Positions 1 through 8,765 of a stretch of DNA of 64,000 nucleotides are shown piece after piece (within the stretch, counting starts at the first letter, position 1; the number at the start of each line of letters is the position of its first letter). The notes under the pieces were generated by a model that did not search any database, had not been told where the DNA came from, and was given only the letters and a program-made list of their open reading frames with translations. The stretch lies in NCBI RefSeq assembly GCF_035975855.1, contig NZ_CP109055.1, forward strand, positions 930,001 to 994,000, written 5' to 3'. The translations under genes and the position numbers were made by a program. Source of the DNA: Streptomyces sp. NBC_01304 (GTDB lineage: Bacteria; Actinomycetota; Actinomycetes; Streptomycetales; Streptomycetaceae).

Positions 1-674
1 GTCGGCTTGGGGCACCCGGGGATCGGGCAACGAGGGGCGGGGGCTTCGGAACAGGAGGGATCACCGCTCCGGCATGAAAGTCTGCGGCCATGCGTGTCTA
101 CGTCCCCTGACCCTTCCCGGCACTCGGGGTATGGCGAACGTGCGCGTGCCCTCGCTGTGACCGCCTGGGCCACGGCATCCACGTCGTCATCCACCCGCAG
201 TTGCTCGTCCGCCGCGACTTCTCGTGACTTCTCGTGACTCCGTCCCGTCACCGCCCACGATCACGGTCGGCAGCGGTCATGAATTTCTGAGCCGTGGCAG
301 ATCTGGGCCACGCCAATGCTTTCTGCCTCCAGCGCTATTACCTGCGCACCAAGCCGTATTCCGGCCGCGTTCTTCCAGCTCAGCTCAGCGAGTCAGCGGA
401 TCTCCGCGCTCGGGAATGCCGCGCTGGCCAGAGTGTCAAAGTTCCGGCCCCGGTTTTGTACAGATGCGGTTCATGACGCTGCCCTGGTGCGGGGAGATAG
501 CCTTGTCGGGTGATCAGCGCGATACGGCGCAGAGGCATCAGAACCCCCTGGTCTGCACTCGGAACACCTTCGCGCCCAAGTCGTCACTGCCCCCCGCACC
601 CCGAACTTGCTGCCTGAAAGCACGAAGCGGCCGCACCTGCGTCACGCAACGGCGCGCGACAGGAGCCAGAAAGC
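1..674. other. Gene-poor left edge, no supported gene
   Basis: Several short open frames exist on both strands here, but none has the third-position G/C bias seen in the rest of the window, a convincing ribosome binding site or a recognisable domain. Base composition is more even than in neighbouring genes. It may be intergenic sequence or decayed remains of an old insertion; I cannot tell which. Confidence 0.5.
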
Positions 675-869
675 ATGAAGACCAAGCGCGACGCAGCCCA
701 GATAGAGGACGCCAACATGAGTCACAGAGTGGACAGTCACACCGCACCCCCAGCTGTCGAACTGCGCTGCGGCGGGCTGCACTTGACCGTGCAGCGTGTG
801 CCTGTGTGGCTCATCTCGCTGATCACCACAGCCGCCGGAGCCGGGGCCGCCTGGTGGACGAGCCGCTAG
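675..869 (+). CDS. Small hypothetical protein with one C-terminal membrane helix
   Basis: A 64-residue protein. The segment from about residue 45 to 60 (VPVWLISLITTAAGAGAAW) is a single hydrophobic helix followed by a short TSR end. The start at 675 has AGGAG nine bases upstream. An alternative ATG at 717, which begins MSHRVDSH, has GAGGA seven bases upstream and gives a 50-residue protein. The ELRCGGLHLTVQ part resembles small uncharacterised streptomycete proteins I have seen, from memory only. It stands alone, and no function can be assigned. Confidence 0.5.
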   Translation: MKTKRDAAQIEDANMSHRVDSHTAPPAVELRCGGLHLTVQRVPVWLISLITTAAGAGAAWWTSR

Positions 870-957
870 GCCGCAAGCCACCAGAGCCTTGTCGTCGACC
901 ACGGGGCGCCTCGGTCACTGAACGCTCGCCGCCAGTAGACCGGACGCGCCGGCCACG

Positions 958-1210
958 GTGACCGTGCTGTCCGTGCCGCACCCCGCCGCGTTCGTGTGGG
1001 CCCTCTTCACCAGCCGCCAGTTCCTGCTGTCCTGGTACATGTTCGCCATCCAACTCCCCTGGCTGCCCGAGCTGTTGGTGCGACGGATCGTTCGGCGTGC
1101 GAGAGCACGCCTCGTCGCCGGGCTGGTGGCCGGCGGCTCCACCGCGGCCAACGCCAAGGTCGCCGTCCTGACCCTGTTCGTGCACAGGGACAAGGACCCG
1201 GAGCTGGGGC
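958..1210 (+). pseudogene. Remnant of an alpha/beta hydrolase
   Basis: The first ~40 codons read TVLSVPHPAAFVWALFTSR followed by QFLLSWYMFAIQLPWLPE. This matches the segment just after the nucleophile elbow of epoxide-hydrolase-like alpha/beta hydrolases, where a VPHP...SWYM...QLPWLPE block is usual. The nucleophile elbow itself, the N-terminal half and the C-terminal catalytic His region are all absent. Downstream of codon ~40 the frame turns into unrelated Ala/Arg-rich sequence and then runs into the antisense of the deaminase gene. I therefore call a fragment truncated at both ends. The outer limits are approximate. Confidence 0.55.
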
Positions 1211-1273
1211 GCAGGGGCGCCGAAGCCCGTTTACCCAGTGGGCTCGAAAGCGCCGTCGGCCGACCGGTGCGAA

Positions 1274-1687
1274 CTACTCGGCGTCGGGCTGGTGATCGGC
1301 CCAGACGTAGCTTGCGGGGAGCAAGTCGGTGATGAGGACGGACCGCACACCCTCGCCTTCGCCGACGATGACCTTGACGGACGGGAAGTAGTCGAGAAGG
1401 ACCTGACGGCACCGGCCGCACGGCGGGACGACCCCGCGCTCGCGGTCGCCCACGGCGACGATCGTGTCCAGCTCGTAGACGCCCTGGGTGGCCGCCGCGC
1501 CGATGAGGACCAGCTCGGCGCAGGGGCCTCCGGTGAAGTGGTAGGCGTTCACCCCGGTGACGATCCGGCCGTCCCGGGCCCGGGCCGCGGACGCGATGGT
1601 GTGGTTGTCGCCCCGGCAGCGAGTGCGGGCGAGGTGTGCCGCGGCCTCGATGAGTTCGTGGTCGACGGGCTGGAGCTGCGTGGTCAT
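1274..1687 (-). CDS. Cytidine deaminase-like zinc hydrolase
   Basis: A 137-residue CMP/dCMP deaminase-fold protein, expected to hydrolyse the amino group of cytidine or a related nucleoside in the cytosol. The zinc and catalytic motifs are plain: PCAELVLIGAA (the family's C/H-A-E site, here with Cys) and PPCGRCRQVL (the PCxxC site). Length and motif style resemble cytidine deaminases and blasticidin-S deaminases, so substrate is uncertain. I chose the ATG at 1687 (MTTQLQP). An upstream in-frame ATG at 1702 lacks a ribosome binding site. A TTGACT -35 at 1722-1727 lies 17 bases from a weak -10 at 1699-1704, which would give a very short leader for the 1687 start. Monocistronic. Confidence 0.85.
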   Translation of the reverse strand: MTTQLQPVDHELIEAAAHLARTRCRGDNHTIASAARARDGRIVTGVNAYHFTGGPCAELVLIGAAATQGVYELDTIVAVGDRERGVVPPCGRCRQVLLDYFPSVKVIVGEGEGVRSVLITDLLPASYVWADHQPDAE

Positions 1688-1778
1688 CTTCTCTGCTTTC
1701 ATCAGGTCTGACCGCGAGCGTAGTCAACGCACCAGCCGCCCCTCAGGCACGGGGTGGCACGCTCATCACCCCTGATCC

Positions 1779-1795
1779 ATTACCTCCGAGGTAAT
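1779..1795. promoter_or_regulatory. Perfect 17-bp palindrome, probable operator
   Basis: ATTACCTC-C-GAGGTAAT has eight-base arms matching exactly around one central base. It sits about 90 bases upstream of the SnoaL-like gene start at 1883, in the intergenic space shared with the deaminase. The size and symmetry fit a dimeric repressor operator such as HxlR, MarR or TetR type. No regulator gene is adjacent, so the binder is unknown. Confidence 0.55.
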
Positions 1796-1882
1796 CGACC
1801 GCCCTCCCCCGCTCCCGGCAGGATCAAGCACATCGACGGGAGCCCCCGCCGGAGTCCGGGCCGCAGCCACGAGGAGAGCGTC

Positions 1883-2323
1883 ATGTCCGTCACGCCCCCC
1901 ACCACCGCCACCACGTCCGTCACCGAGACCACACGCGCCGTCGTACAGGATTTCCTGGCCGCCCGGCTGGCCGGGGACACCGGGCGACTGGTCACGCTAT
2001 TCGCCGACGACGTCGACTGGCTGCTCGCCGAGAACCCCACCGTTCCCTGGATCCGCCCGCGGTCCACCGCCGCCGAATGCGCCGCCCAGGCCACGGAGTT
2101 GATGGAGCACACCGTCCCCGAGGACGCAGGCGCCTCCGTCGACACGTTCCTCGTGGACGGCACCGATGCCGTGCTGCTGGGGCATGTGTCGGGCACCGTA
2201 CGCGCCACGGGCAAGTCCTTCGAGGGGCCGTTCGCACTGCGCCTCACCGTCGAGGACGGCCGGATCACCCGGCATCACCTGTACGAGAACAGCCTGTCGA
2301 TCGCCGCAGCCTGCGCCCCGTGA
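1883..2323 (+). CDS. SnoaL-like/NTF2-fold protein
   Basis: A 146-residue protein of the SnoaL/NTF2-like alpha+beta barrel superfamily. The N-terminal helix region (VVQDFLAARLAGDTGRLVTL) is followed by FADDVDWLLAENPTVPW and the typical closing strands LRLTVEDGRITRHHLYENS. Members are small cavity proteins, either isomerase/cyclase-like enzymes or binding proteins; the substrate cannot be read from sequence. The ATG at 1883 is supported by GAGGAG at 1871-1876. An upstream in-frame start at 1754 would place the palindrome at 1779-1795 inside the gene and has no ribosome binding site. It is probably controlled through that palindrome. Confidence 0.8.
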   Translation: MSVTPPTTATTSVTETTRAVVQDFLAARLAGDTGRLVTLFADDVDWLLAENPTVPWIRPRSTAAECAAQATELMEHTVPEDAGASVDTFLVDGTDAVLLGHVSGTVRATGKSFEGPFALRLTVEDGRITRHHLYENSLSIAAACAP

Positions 2324-2355
2324 GGACGTGCGCGCCCCGCCAGGTGCAGAAGGCA

Positions 2356-3789
2356 TCAGCCCCACAGGCGCCGCTCCGCCTCCCGCGGCGCCCGCACCAG
2401 ATGGGCGCCGTCCGCGTCGAAGGTCATCACGGGGCGGGCGCGGTCCCATTCGCCCCAGCCGGGGTCACCCGTGGCCGCGAAGGAGGTCCAGGCGGTGTGC
2501 ATGGCGGAGGCCAGTTCGCGTGGGGCGTCGGGGCCGGCCAGGGCGCGGGCGTCCGGTGTGTCAAGGGTGTCGAAGACGAAGCCGAGCTCCAAGCCGTGGC
2601 AGGCGCCGAGGCGTTGCACGGGTGAGGGCCAGCCGAACTCATAGACGTAGGTGCGGCCCGGTCGTCCGTCGCGGGCGTCCGCGAGGCGGTTGACGGGGAT
2701 GCGCAGCAGCAGGTCCGTGGCGATGGCACCGAGGACCTCTCCCGGGGACGCCCCGGCACGGTCGGCGGCGTAGATGCGGGCGGCCCGCCAGGGAACCCTG
2801 AACTTCACGGTGGCCAGGCGCAGTTGGAACCTGCTGATCCGGTCGGCCAGGCCGCTCGGCACGAACCAGAGGCGGTATTCCTCGGTGTTGGTGCCCGCGA
2901 GGATGTCGAGGGAGTCGGACGCTCCGGCGGCCAGAGCGGTGGCGGGGTCCTGCGGGAGTACGTCGCCGTCGACGACGAGGTGGAATCCGGCCCGGCCGGT
3001 GAGCGGGTTGCCCGCGCGGGTGACGGTGGCCTGGGCGGCGAGGAGTTCGGCGCGGTCGGCCGTGCGGAAGGCCGCCGCGGTGGCCGGGATGCCGAGCTTG
3101 CGGGCGATGGCTTTGGTGACCTTCCGCGCCTTGGCGGGCCGGGTCGCCATGGGGGCGCCGCTCTGCAGGACGGCCCGCTGGAAGAGGCCCTTGGCGTACG
3201 GGCTCGTCAGGAGCCCGGCGATGCTGATGGCGCCGGCGGACTCGCCGAAGACGGTGACGTTGGCCGGGTCGCCGCCGAAGGCGTGGATGTTGTCCCGGAC
3301 CCAGGTGAGCGCGGCGAGCTGGTCGCGCAGGCCGAGGTTGGCGGGGGCGTCGGGGAAGACGCCGAACCCCTCGATGCCGAGCCGGTAGTTGAGGGAGACG
3401 AGGACGATGCCGTCGCGGGCGAAGGCCCGTCCGTCGTAGAGCGGCACGGCGGAGGAGCCGTTGCGCAGGGAGCCGCCGTGGATCCACACCATGACCGGCA
3501 GCGGGCCGCCGCCGGGGGCGGGTGTCCAGACGTTGAGGTTCAGGCAGTCGTCGCCGGGGATGTCCGGGTCGGGCAGGAGCTCGTCCAGGGGCGGCGCGTA
3601 GGGGTGCTTGGGTGCCGTCGGCCCGAAGGCGATGGCCTCGCGGATGCCCTGCCAGGGTGCGACGGGTGCGGGCGGGCCGAAGCGGTGGGCGCCTACGGGG
3701 GCGGCGGCGTAGGGGATGCCGCGGAAGACGGTGACGCCGTCCTCGGTGGTGCCGCGGACCTTGCCGTCGGCGGTGGACACGACGGTCAC
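2356..3789 (-). CDS. Type-B carboxylesterase
   Basis: A 477-residue carboxylesterase/para-nitrobenzyl-esterase-type alpha/beta hydrolase that should cleave carboxylic ester bonds. Visible features are the early [16 protein letters not shown] block, the DDCLNLNVW motif, the oxyanion-hole WIHGGS, the nucleophile elbow GESAGA (Ser about residue 184), the acidic residue in GTNTEEY and the catalytic His in ACHGLELGF. Length is near the usual 480-520 for the family. I start at GTG 3789 because AAGGAGG lies seven bases upstream on this strand. The upstream in-frame ATG at 3822 precedes that site. No signal peptide is seen. It lies 94 bases downstream of the acyl-CoA ligase gene on the same strand and could be co-transcribed with it. 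Confidence 0.9.
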   Translation of the reverse strand: MTVVSTADGKVRGTTEDGVTVFRGIPYAAAPVGAHRFGPPAPVAPWQGIREAIAFGPTAPKHPYAPPLDELLPDPDIPGDDCLNLNVWTPAPGGGPLPVMVWIHGGSLRNGSSAVPLYDGRAFARDGIVLVSLNYRLGIEGFGVFPDAPANLGLRDQLAALTWVRDNIHAFGGDPANVTVFGESAGAISIAGLLTSPYAKGLFQRAVLQSGAPMATRPAKARKVTKAIARKLGIPATAAAFRTADRAELLAAQATVTRAGNPLTGRAGFHLVVDGDVLPQDPATALAAGASDSLDILAGTNTEEYRLWFVPSGLADRISRFQLRLATVKFRVPWRAARIYAADRAGASPGEVLGAIATDLLLRIPVNRLADARDGRPGRTYVYEFGWPSPVQRLGACHGLELGFVFDTLDTPDARALAGPDAPRELASAMHTAWTSFAATGDPGWGEWDRARPVMTFDADGAHLVRAPREAERRLWG

Positions 3790-3883
3790 GCGTGAGCCTC
3801 CTTCTTGAACCGGGGGTTGCATCGGTGGGCGAGGGACACGGTCAGGTGCCGGCCTCCTCGAAGCCTGCTCCTCGGGAGCCGGG

Positions 3884-5368
3884 TCATGCGCAGATCTCCC
3901 TGAGCTCCCGCTTGAGGACCTTTCCGCTGGGGCCGAGCGGCAGTTCGGGCAGGAGCCGCACGATGCGCGGGTACTTGTGCTTGCCGATCCGCTCGCGGGC
4001 CCAGGCGGCGATGGCCTCCCCGGTCACCTCCGTGCCGGGGCGCGGCACGACGGCGGCGCAGATCTCCTCGCCCCTGGCCTCGTCGGGCAGGCCGATGACC
4101 GAGACCTGGGCGATCGCGGGGTGGCGGGCCAGGACCTCCTCGACCTCGCGCGGGTAGACGTTGAAGCCGCCGCGGATGATGAGGTCCTTCTTGCGGTCGA
4201 CGATGCTCAGGAACCCGTCCTCGTCGCGGACACCGAGGTCGCCGGTGCGGAACCAGCCGTCGACGACCGCTGCCGCGGTGGCCTCGGGATCGTCGAGGTA
4301 GCCGGCGAAGATGTTGTGGCCGCGCAGCACGACCTCACCGACCTCGCCGTCCGCGAGGAGCACGGTCTGCCGGTCGGTGTCCGGGGCGGCGACGGCCGCC
4401 TCGACACCCCAGACGGGGTGGCCGACGGTGCCGGGGCGGCGGCCGGTGGTGTGCTGGTTGAAGGTGGCGGCCGGGGAGGTCTCGGTGAGGCCGTACCCCT
4501 CCAGGATCACCGTGTCGAAGGCGGTCTCGAACCGTTCCAGGAGCGGGACGGGCAGCGCCGCACCACCGGAGACGGCGACCCGCAGCGCGGCGGGCCGGCG
4601 CGGGTCGAGAGCCGCGGCCTCGGTGAGCGCGTGGTACATCGTGGGGACGCCCATGAAGACGGTGACCCCCTCCTTGACCAGGAGTTCCAGTGCGCCGGGG
4701 CCGGTGAAACGCGGCGTGAGCACCAGCGTGGAGCCCGCACGCAGGGCGGCATTCATGGCACAGGACTGCCCGTAGCTGTGGAACAGCGGGAGGCAGCCGA
4801 GGACCACGTCGTCGGGGGTGAGTCCGATGAGGTCCTGGGCGCACACGCCCGCATTCATCACCAGGTTGAAATGGGTGAGTTGGGCGCCCTTCGGCCGGCC
4901 TGTGGTGCCGCTGGTGTAGAGGATCGCGGCGATGTCGTCGGGGCGGCACGGCTCGGCCAGCAGCAGCGGCTCGCGGTCGGTGCGTACGGCCAGCACGTCG
5001 ATCCCGGCGGCCGCCGCGGCCTCCTCGGCGACCTGCCGCAGCGGACCGCCGCTGACGACGGCGGTGCAACCGCTGTGCCGCAGTACGTACGCCGCCTCCT
5101 CGGCGACCAGCAGTCCGTGCACCGGCACGACGGTGGCCCCGACGGCGAGCACGGCGTAGTAGGCGCGCGGAAAGTCGGACGTGTTGGGCAGCATCACCGC
5201 GACCCGGTCCCCCGGCCCCACACCGCGGGCCCGCAGCTCGGCGGCGAAGGCAAGCACCTCCTGCCACAGCGCGCGATAGCTGGTGCGTACGTCTGACTCC
5301 ACGAGCGCGGTCCGGTCGGGGAAGCGGGCCGCGGAGTCCTGGAGGATGGTGGCGACGCTCAGCTGCAT
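3884..5368 (-). CDS. Acyl-CoA synthetase (AMP-forming)
   Basis: A 494-residue member of the ANL superfamily. It activates a carboxylic acid with ATP and then transfers it to CoA. The adenylation P-loop [15 protein letters not shown], the YGLTETSP core, the GWFRTGDLG motif, the hinge [16 protein letters not shown] and the C-terminal catalytic Lys ([11 protein letters not shown]) are all present, so it should be active. Start ATG 5368 has GGGAG five bases upstream; longer in-frame starts lack a ribosome site. Acyl specificity is not visible. It is divergent from a PucR-type regulator (5533), the likely controller, and is followed by an esterase gene, which suggests a small fatty- or aromatic-acid catabolic module. 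Confidence 0.92.
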   Translation of the reverse strand: MQLSVATILQDSAARFPDRTALVESDVRTSYRALWQEVLAFAAELRARGVGPGDRVAVMLPNTSDFPRAYYAVLAVGATVVPVHGLLVAEEAAYVLRHSGCTAVVSGGPLRQVAEEAAAAAGIDVLAVRTDREPLLLAEPCRPDDIAAILYTSGTTGRPKGAQLTHFNLVMNAGVCAQDLIGLTPDDVVLGCLPLFHSYGQSCAMNAALRAGSTLVLTPRFTGPGALELLVKEGVTVFMGVPTMYHALTEAAALDPRRPAALRVAVSGGAALPVPLLERFETAFDTVILEGYGLTETSPAATFNQHTTGRRPGTVGHPVWGVEAAVAAPDTDRQTVLLADGEVGEVVLRGHNIFAGYLDDPEATAAAVVDGWFRTGDLGVRDEDGFLSIVDRKKDLIIRGGFNVYPREVEEVLARHPAIAQVSVIGLPDEARGEEICAAVVPRPGTEVTGEAIAAWARERIGKHKYPRIVRLLPELPLGPSGKVLKRELREICA

Positions 5369-5532
5369 GACGGCTCCCGGGCAGAGTGCTGCGAAAGGGG
5401 ATGGGACGTCGTCAGCATCGGACACGGCAGCGGCCGCCGACCATGTGCAGCTGCCCATCATGTACGCGTCCGACCTGGGCAGAAGCCGTCCCAGGGTTCC
5501 CCCTGCCGGTGCAGACGCCTAATGTGCCGGGC

Positions 5533-6711
5533 ATGACAGAAGGGGAATCGGCGCTTCGTCGCCGCCTTGCGCGGACGCTGCTCGCCGACATCGACGGGCT
5601 CACCGCGAAGGTGGTGGCGGACATCCGGGCCCACAGCTCGGCGTACGCCTCCGGGCGCCTCGTCTCCGTGGGCGATCTGCGGGCGATCTGCCGCGACAAC
5701 CTGGTCCTCGCCCTGGAGGACTTCGGCGGCCTGCCCTCCAGCGCCGGTGACATCGAGGCCGCCGCCACCGAGACGGGGCGGCGGCGCGCGGAACAGGGCA
5801 TGCCGCTGGACTCCGTCCTGCATGCGTACCGGCGCGGCGGCCGGGTCATCTGGCAGGCCATGACGGAGCCGCTGCGCGGACCGGCGGCGGCCGAGCAGGA
5901 CCTGGTCCTGGAGGTCGCGGGGGCGCTGTGGGAGACCATCGACCGCTTCTCGACGGTGATGTCGGATGCGTACCGGCTGACTCAGCTGGAGTTGCACCAC
6001 CGGCAGGATTCGCGGCGCGGCGCGCTCTTCGAGGCCCTGCTGGACGGCCGTGGCAGCGACCCCGCGGTGGCGGCCGCCGCGGCGACGGCCCTCGGGCTGC
6101 CCCTGCGCGATCGCTTCGCGGTGGTCGTGGTGGACCAGAATCCGGCGGCGCCGCCGGACCCCGGACCGGCGCTGCAGGCGGCGGGCATGTGGTCGTTCTG
6201 GCGCACCCGGGCCGAACGGTACGCCGGGATCGTACGACTGGGATCCACCGAGCCGTACGAGCTGACGGCCGTGCTGCGCAAGGAACTCGGCGGTACCGCC
6301 GGCATCTCCCCGCCCTTCGAGGAGCTGGCGACGGCCGATACCGCCCGCCGGCTGGCCGAGCGGGCGCTGCGCACCCTGGCACCGGGCAGCGGCGCGGTGG
6401 CCGAGCTCGACGAGCGCCTGGTGCAGGCGGCACTCACCGACGACCCGGAGATTTCCGACCGGCTGCTCGCCCGCTATCTCGAAGGCATCCTGAACTGCGG
6501 CGCCGAGGGACCGGTGCTGCTCGAGACGCTGCGGGCGTGGCTGGATGCCGGCTGCTCGGCGTCCCGGGCCGCCGAGGAGCTGTACTGCCACCGCAACACG
6601 GTGCTCAACCGCATCATCCGGATCGCCGAACTCACCGGCTGGTCCCCGGAGTCGGGCGAGGCCCGGCTCGGCTGGGCCCTCGCACTGCGTGCCGCCGAGG
6701 TGCCGCGCTGA
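5533..6711 (+). CDS. PucR/CdaR-type transcriptional regulator
   Basis: A 392-residue regulator. The N-terminal ~150 residues are helical and resemble the RsbRD-like N-terminal domain of actinobacterial PucR proteins. A GGDEF-like middle part follows. The C-terminal helix-turn-helix (AAEELYCHRNTVLNRI, then IRIAELTGWSP) is diagnostic for the PucR HTH_30 domain. The ATG at 5533 has no good ribosome site; GTG 5524 in the same frame is an alternative. Divergence from the acyl-CoA ligase gene suggests it controls that gene. The inducer is unknown, although family members often respond to small acids or CoA esters. Confidence 0.85.
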   Translation: MTEGESALRRRLARTLLADIDGLTAKVVADIRAHSSAYASGRLVSVGDLRAICRDNLVLALEDFGGLPSSAGDIEAAATETGRRRAEQGMPLDSVLHAYRRGGRVIWQAMTEPLRGPAAAEQDLVLEVAGALWETIDRFSTVMSDAYRLTQLELHHRQDSRRGALFEALLDGRGSDPAVAAAAATALGLPLRDRFAVVVVDQNPAAPPDPGPALQAAGMWSFWRTRAERYAGIVRLGSTEPYELTAVLRKELGGTAGISPPFEELATADTARRLAERALRTLAPGSGAVAELDERLVQAALTDDPEISDRLLARYLEGILNCGAEGPVLLETLRAWLDAGCSASRAAEELYCHRNTVLNRIIRIAELTGWSPESGEARLGWALALRAAEVPR

Positions 6712-6723
6712 AGTACCCGGGGC

Positions 6724-6748
6724 AGGGCCCGACGGCTCGCCGGGCCCT
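6724..6748. terminator. Hairpin between convergent genes
   Basis: AGGGCCCG at 6724-6731 pairs exactly with CGGGCCCT at 6741-6748 around a nine-base loop. It lies 13 bases after the regulator stop and just before the end of the convergent hydrolase gene. There is no U-tract, which is common for streptomycete terminators, and it could serve both strands. Confidence 0.5.
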
Positions 6749-6750
6749 GG

Positions 6751-6788
6751 CCCGTACTTGCCCCGTACTTGCCCCGTACTGTCCCGTA
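6751..6788. repeat. Short tandem repeat, 11-bp unit
   Basis: Two to three copies of CCCCGTACTTG, the last one degenerate, lie between the hairpin and the hydrolase stop codon. It is entirely non-coding. Most likely this is replication slippage. Confidence 0.6.
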
Positions 6789-6790
6789 CG

Positions 6791-7723
6791 TCAGCCGACG
6801 GGGCCCGGAACGGCCTGCGCCTGCGCGTTGCGCTGCCAGTCGGACCACAGGGTCGTGTCGGTGCAGTAGCGGCAGTTGGGGCCGAAGAACTCGCCGCGGG
6901 CCAGCTCGTCGCCCATCAGCCAGTAGCGGAGCCAGGCCGTGGTGGGGGCGCGGAAGGCTCCGCCGTCCGCGATGGAGCTGAGGTGTCCGGCGCCGCGGAT
7001 CTCGCCGTAGACGGCCGGGACGTGATCCGAGTCCCGGTAGAAGCCCTGCACCAGCGCCGGCCACACGATCAGGTCGCGCTGTCCGGCGAGGTAGAAGACG
7101 GGCTCGTCCATGTTGTCGGGGTCGGCGAGCGGCCCGGGCTGGATGGGGACGGCGGTGTCCACCCGGTCGTCGATCGCCGCGTTGATGGCCGCGGCGCCGC
7201 CCTGGGAGTGGCCGGCGGACCCGATGTGTTCGAGGTCGACCTTCTGGTGGAAGGGGCTGCCGCTGTCGGCGTTGCGCCGCTCCAGGACGTCGATGCCGGC
7301 CCGCATGCTCAACGCGAAGTTGGAGTTGGGCGTGTTGGCGGCGGCCACGATGAAGCCGTGGCTGGCCCAGTGGCGCAGCAGGGAGCTGTAGATGCCCGGC
7401 ACCGCGCCGGTCCCGTTGCCCCAGATGATCACCGGGTGGCGCTCCCCCGACTGCCCCATGGACGCCGGGTAGTAGAAGGTGTGCACCGCCTCGATGTCGA
7501 CCTTCACCTCGTACGGTCCGGGCTGTCCCCAGTCGGTGCCTACTGAGGGGATGGTGCCGGCCGCCGTGCCGACCGCACTCCCTTCGCCGGCGGCGCCCGC
7601 CGTCCCGGAGGCGGCGGCGACGGTGAGGAGCGTGGTGAGCAGGAGGCTGCAGAGCGTTCGGCGCGTTTGGTTCGTTCGGTTCGTTCGGCGCGTTCGGCGT
7701 GTTCGGTGTGTTCTGCCTGGCAT
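6791..7723 (-). CDS. Secreted alpha/beta hydrolase (dienelactone hydrolase/cutinase-like)
   Basis: A 310-residue exported hydrolase. After an unusually basic n-region (RTHRTRRTRRTNRTNQTRRT) comes a hydrophobic core LCSLLLTTLLTVAAASG and a likely cleavage near GAAGEG. The catalytic elbow is GHSQGG, preceded by the VIIWGNGTGA oxyanion region. The acid is probably in AGQRDLIVWP and the His in GAGHLSSIAD. A cysteine pair (NCRYC) lies near the C terminus. The organisation resembles chlorophyllase/PET-hydrolase-like actinobacterial enzymes, but the substrate is not determined. Start ATG 7723 has AAGGAG nine bases upstream. It is convergent with the PucR-type gene. Confidence 0.85.
   Translation of the reverse strand: MPGRTHRTRRTRRTNRTNQTRRTLCSLLLTTLLTVAAASGTAGAAGEGSAVGTAAGTIPSVGTDWGQPGPYEVKVDIEAVHTFYYPASMGQSGERHPVIIWGNGTGAVPGIYSSLLRHWASHGFIVAAANTPNSNFALSMRAGIDVLERRNADSGSPFHQKVDLEHIGSAGHSQGGAAAINAAIDDRVDTAVPIQPGPLADPDNMDEPVFYLAGQRDLIVWPALVQGFYRDSDHVPAVYGEIRGAGHLSSIADGGAFRAPTTAWLRYWLMGDELARGEFFGPNCRYCTDTTLWSDWQRNAQAQAVPGPVG
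7655..7711. repeat. Low-complexity repeat encoding the signal-peptide n-region
   Basis: Nine-base variants of the unit TTCGGCGCG/TTCGGTTCG repeat about six times. On the minus strand they encode Arg-Thr-Arg/Asn triplets at the start of the secreted hydrolase. This looks like slippage expansion that preserves the reading frame. Confidence 0.6.
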
Positions 7724-7919
7724 CGGCGGGGGCTCCTTGGGGGGAAGGCACGTGACGTCGTCTCGCACACGTAACTGCCCGCCCATGGTGGGGCGTTCGG
7801 TGGCCGCTGTCCCTGCTCGGGCGCCCAGGGCTGGTGGGGATTGGTTGGGCGTTCTCACAACTGCGGTACGCAGGTTCGCGGAATCCGGCATGCGGAATGG
7901 GGCGGGCTCCAGGGCAGCC

Positions 7920-8468
7920 CTAGAGCTTCAGCGTGAAGGTGAAGTCGTCCGAGACCTTGCCGCTCAGTCGGACTGCGGAGACGAGTTTCCCTTGGGTGAT
8001 CAGTCGCTCGACCTCTGCGCGCGCGAGGCCGACGCCTTCCGCGATCAGTCGAGCGGGCCGGACGGGTATGGGCGCCGCGAAGCGGACGGAGACGTCGAGT
8101 GCCTCGTCGTCCCTGCGCGCCGACCCGAGGGTGTCGAGGCGCCAGGCGTCGGTCCAGTCGAGGGCGATGCGGTTGCGGCGCCGTACGCCCGGGTCCTGGA
8201 GCAGTTCGGCCGTCAGGGCCAGGTCGTTGTCATGCAGCCGGTCCAGGAGCTCAGGGCGCAGGGAGCGCACATTCACCCGCTCCAGGAGAGGCAGTTTCGC
8301 GGTGTCCCCGCAAGCGGTGCAGAGCACGAGGAGCCAGGCGTCGAGGACCTTGTGGTTCGCGTTGACGCGGAATTTGCCGTTCGCGCGGAAGCGTTCGGAC
8401 CCGCACGCGTGGCAACGGCGGACGACAAGAGGAAGGCAGGTGGGAACGACCACCCAGGTATTGAGCAC
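7920..8468 (-). CDS. DUF1062 family protein
   Basis: A 182-residue protein that I recognise as the DUF1062 family. It has the conserved N-terminal block TWVVVPTCLPLVVRRCHACG, a second CxxC pair in LVLCTACGDTAKLP (together a likely zinc site), and the RLHDNDLAL and RNRIALDW motifs. The C-terminal part, with ARAEVERLITQGKLVSA, may form an S4-like RNA-binding fold; that is an inference. Function is unknown. The start is GTG 8468. No ribosome site is visible, and a near-perfect palindrome (8467-8482) overlaps the start, so the transcript may be leaderless and autoregulated. It stands alone and is divergent from the alkyltransferase gene. Confidence 0.85.
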   Translation of the reverse strand: MLNTWVVVPTCLPLVVRRCHACGSERFRANGKFRVNANHKVLDAWLLVLCTACGDTAKLPLLERVNVRSLRPELLDRLHDNDLALTAELLQDPGVRRRNRIALDWTDAWRLDTLGSARRDDEALDVSVRFAAPIPVRPARLIAEGVGLARAEVERLITQGKLVSAVRLSGKVSDDFTFTLKL

Positions 8469-8482
8469 AGGTGTACACCAGT
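8467..8482. promoter_or_regulatory. 16-bp near-perfect palindrome over the DUF1062 start
   Basis: ACAGGTGTACACCAGT is symmetric except for one mismatched pair, with the exact core GGTGTACACC at 8470-8479. It overlaps the GTG start codon of the DUF1062 gene and the divergent intergenic region. That position suits a repressor operator. The binder is unknown. Confidence 0.45.
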
Positions 8483-8726
8483 TCAGTGAGAAGAACCGCA
8501 GCGAAAAGGGGCGCGGCGCACGGATGCGACGCGCGACAGATCAGCGCCAGGGGTGTCTCACTTGGTGGACAACGGCCCTCCTTCGACCGGGCGACAACGT
8601 TCGGCAGCACAGTAGTGGCGCTCAGCGACGCGGTTCCACTGGTTTTCCGACCCTCCGCTCCCCTGTAGAGCGACGTCCGAATCCCGCCAGCATCCATGTC
8701 CGCCCGACAGCAGAGTTGAGGGTGAA

Positions 8727-8765
8727 ATGAACGCTGACGACAAGACGACAAGGAGGCGGCGATGA
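8727..8765 (+). CDS. Possible 12-codon leader ORF coupled to the alkyltransferase gene
   Basis: ATG at 8727 opens a 12-residue frame (MNADDKTTRRRR). Its stop TGA overlaps the alkyltransferase ATG as ATGA. A GAGGGTGAA run just upstream could serve as ribosome site. The tandem AGG AGG codons near its end are the very bases that form the Shine-Dalgarno of the downstream gene. This could be chance, since the Shine-Dalgarno must exist anyway, but overlap, frame and spacing all fit a translated leader. Confidence 0.3.
   Translation: MNADDKTTRRRR

Noticed and set aside
224..961. Long open frame on the plus strand at the left edge
   Set aside because: No codon bias, no ribosome site, Arg/Pro-rich low-information translation, and it overlaps the better-supported small protein gene at 675-869.
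915..1727. Minus-strand frame overlapping the deaminase gene
   Set aside because: It is an out-of-frame shadow of the deaminase gene joined to antisense of the hydrolase fragment. The translation is Arg-rich without domains.
6751..6788. Possible CRISPR or iteron array among the short tandem repeats of the window
   Set aside because: All arrays (6751, 9291, 44133, 46853, 55789) are direct head-to-tail repeats without unique spacers and without cas or replication genes.
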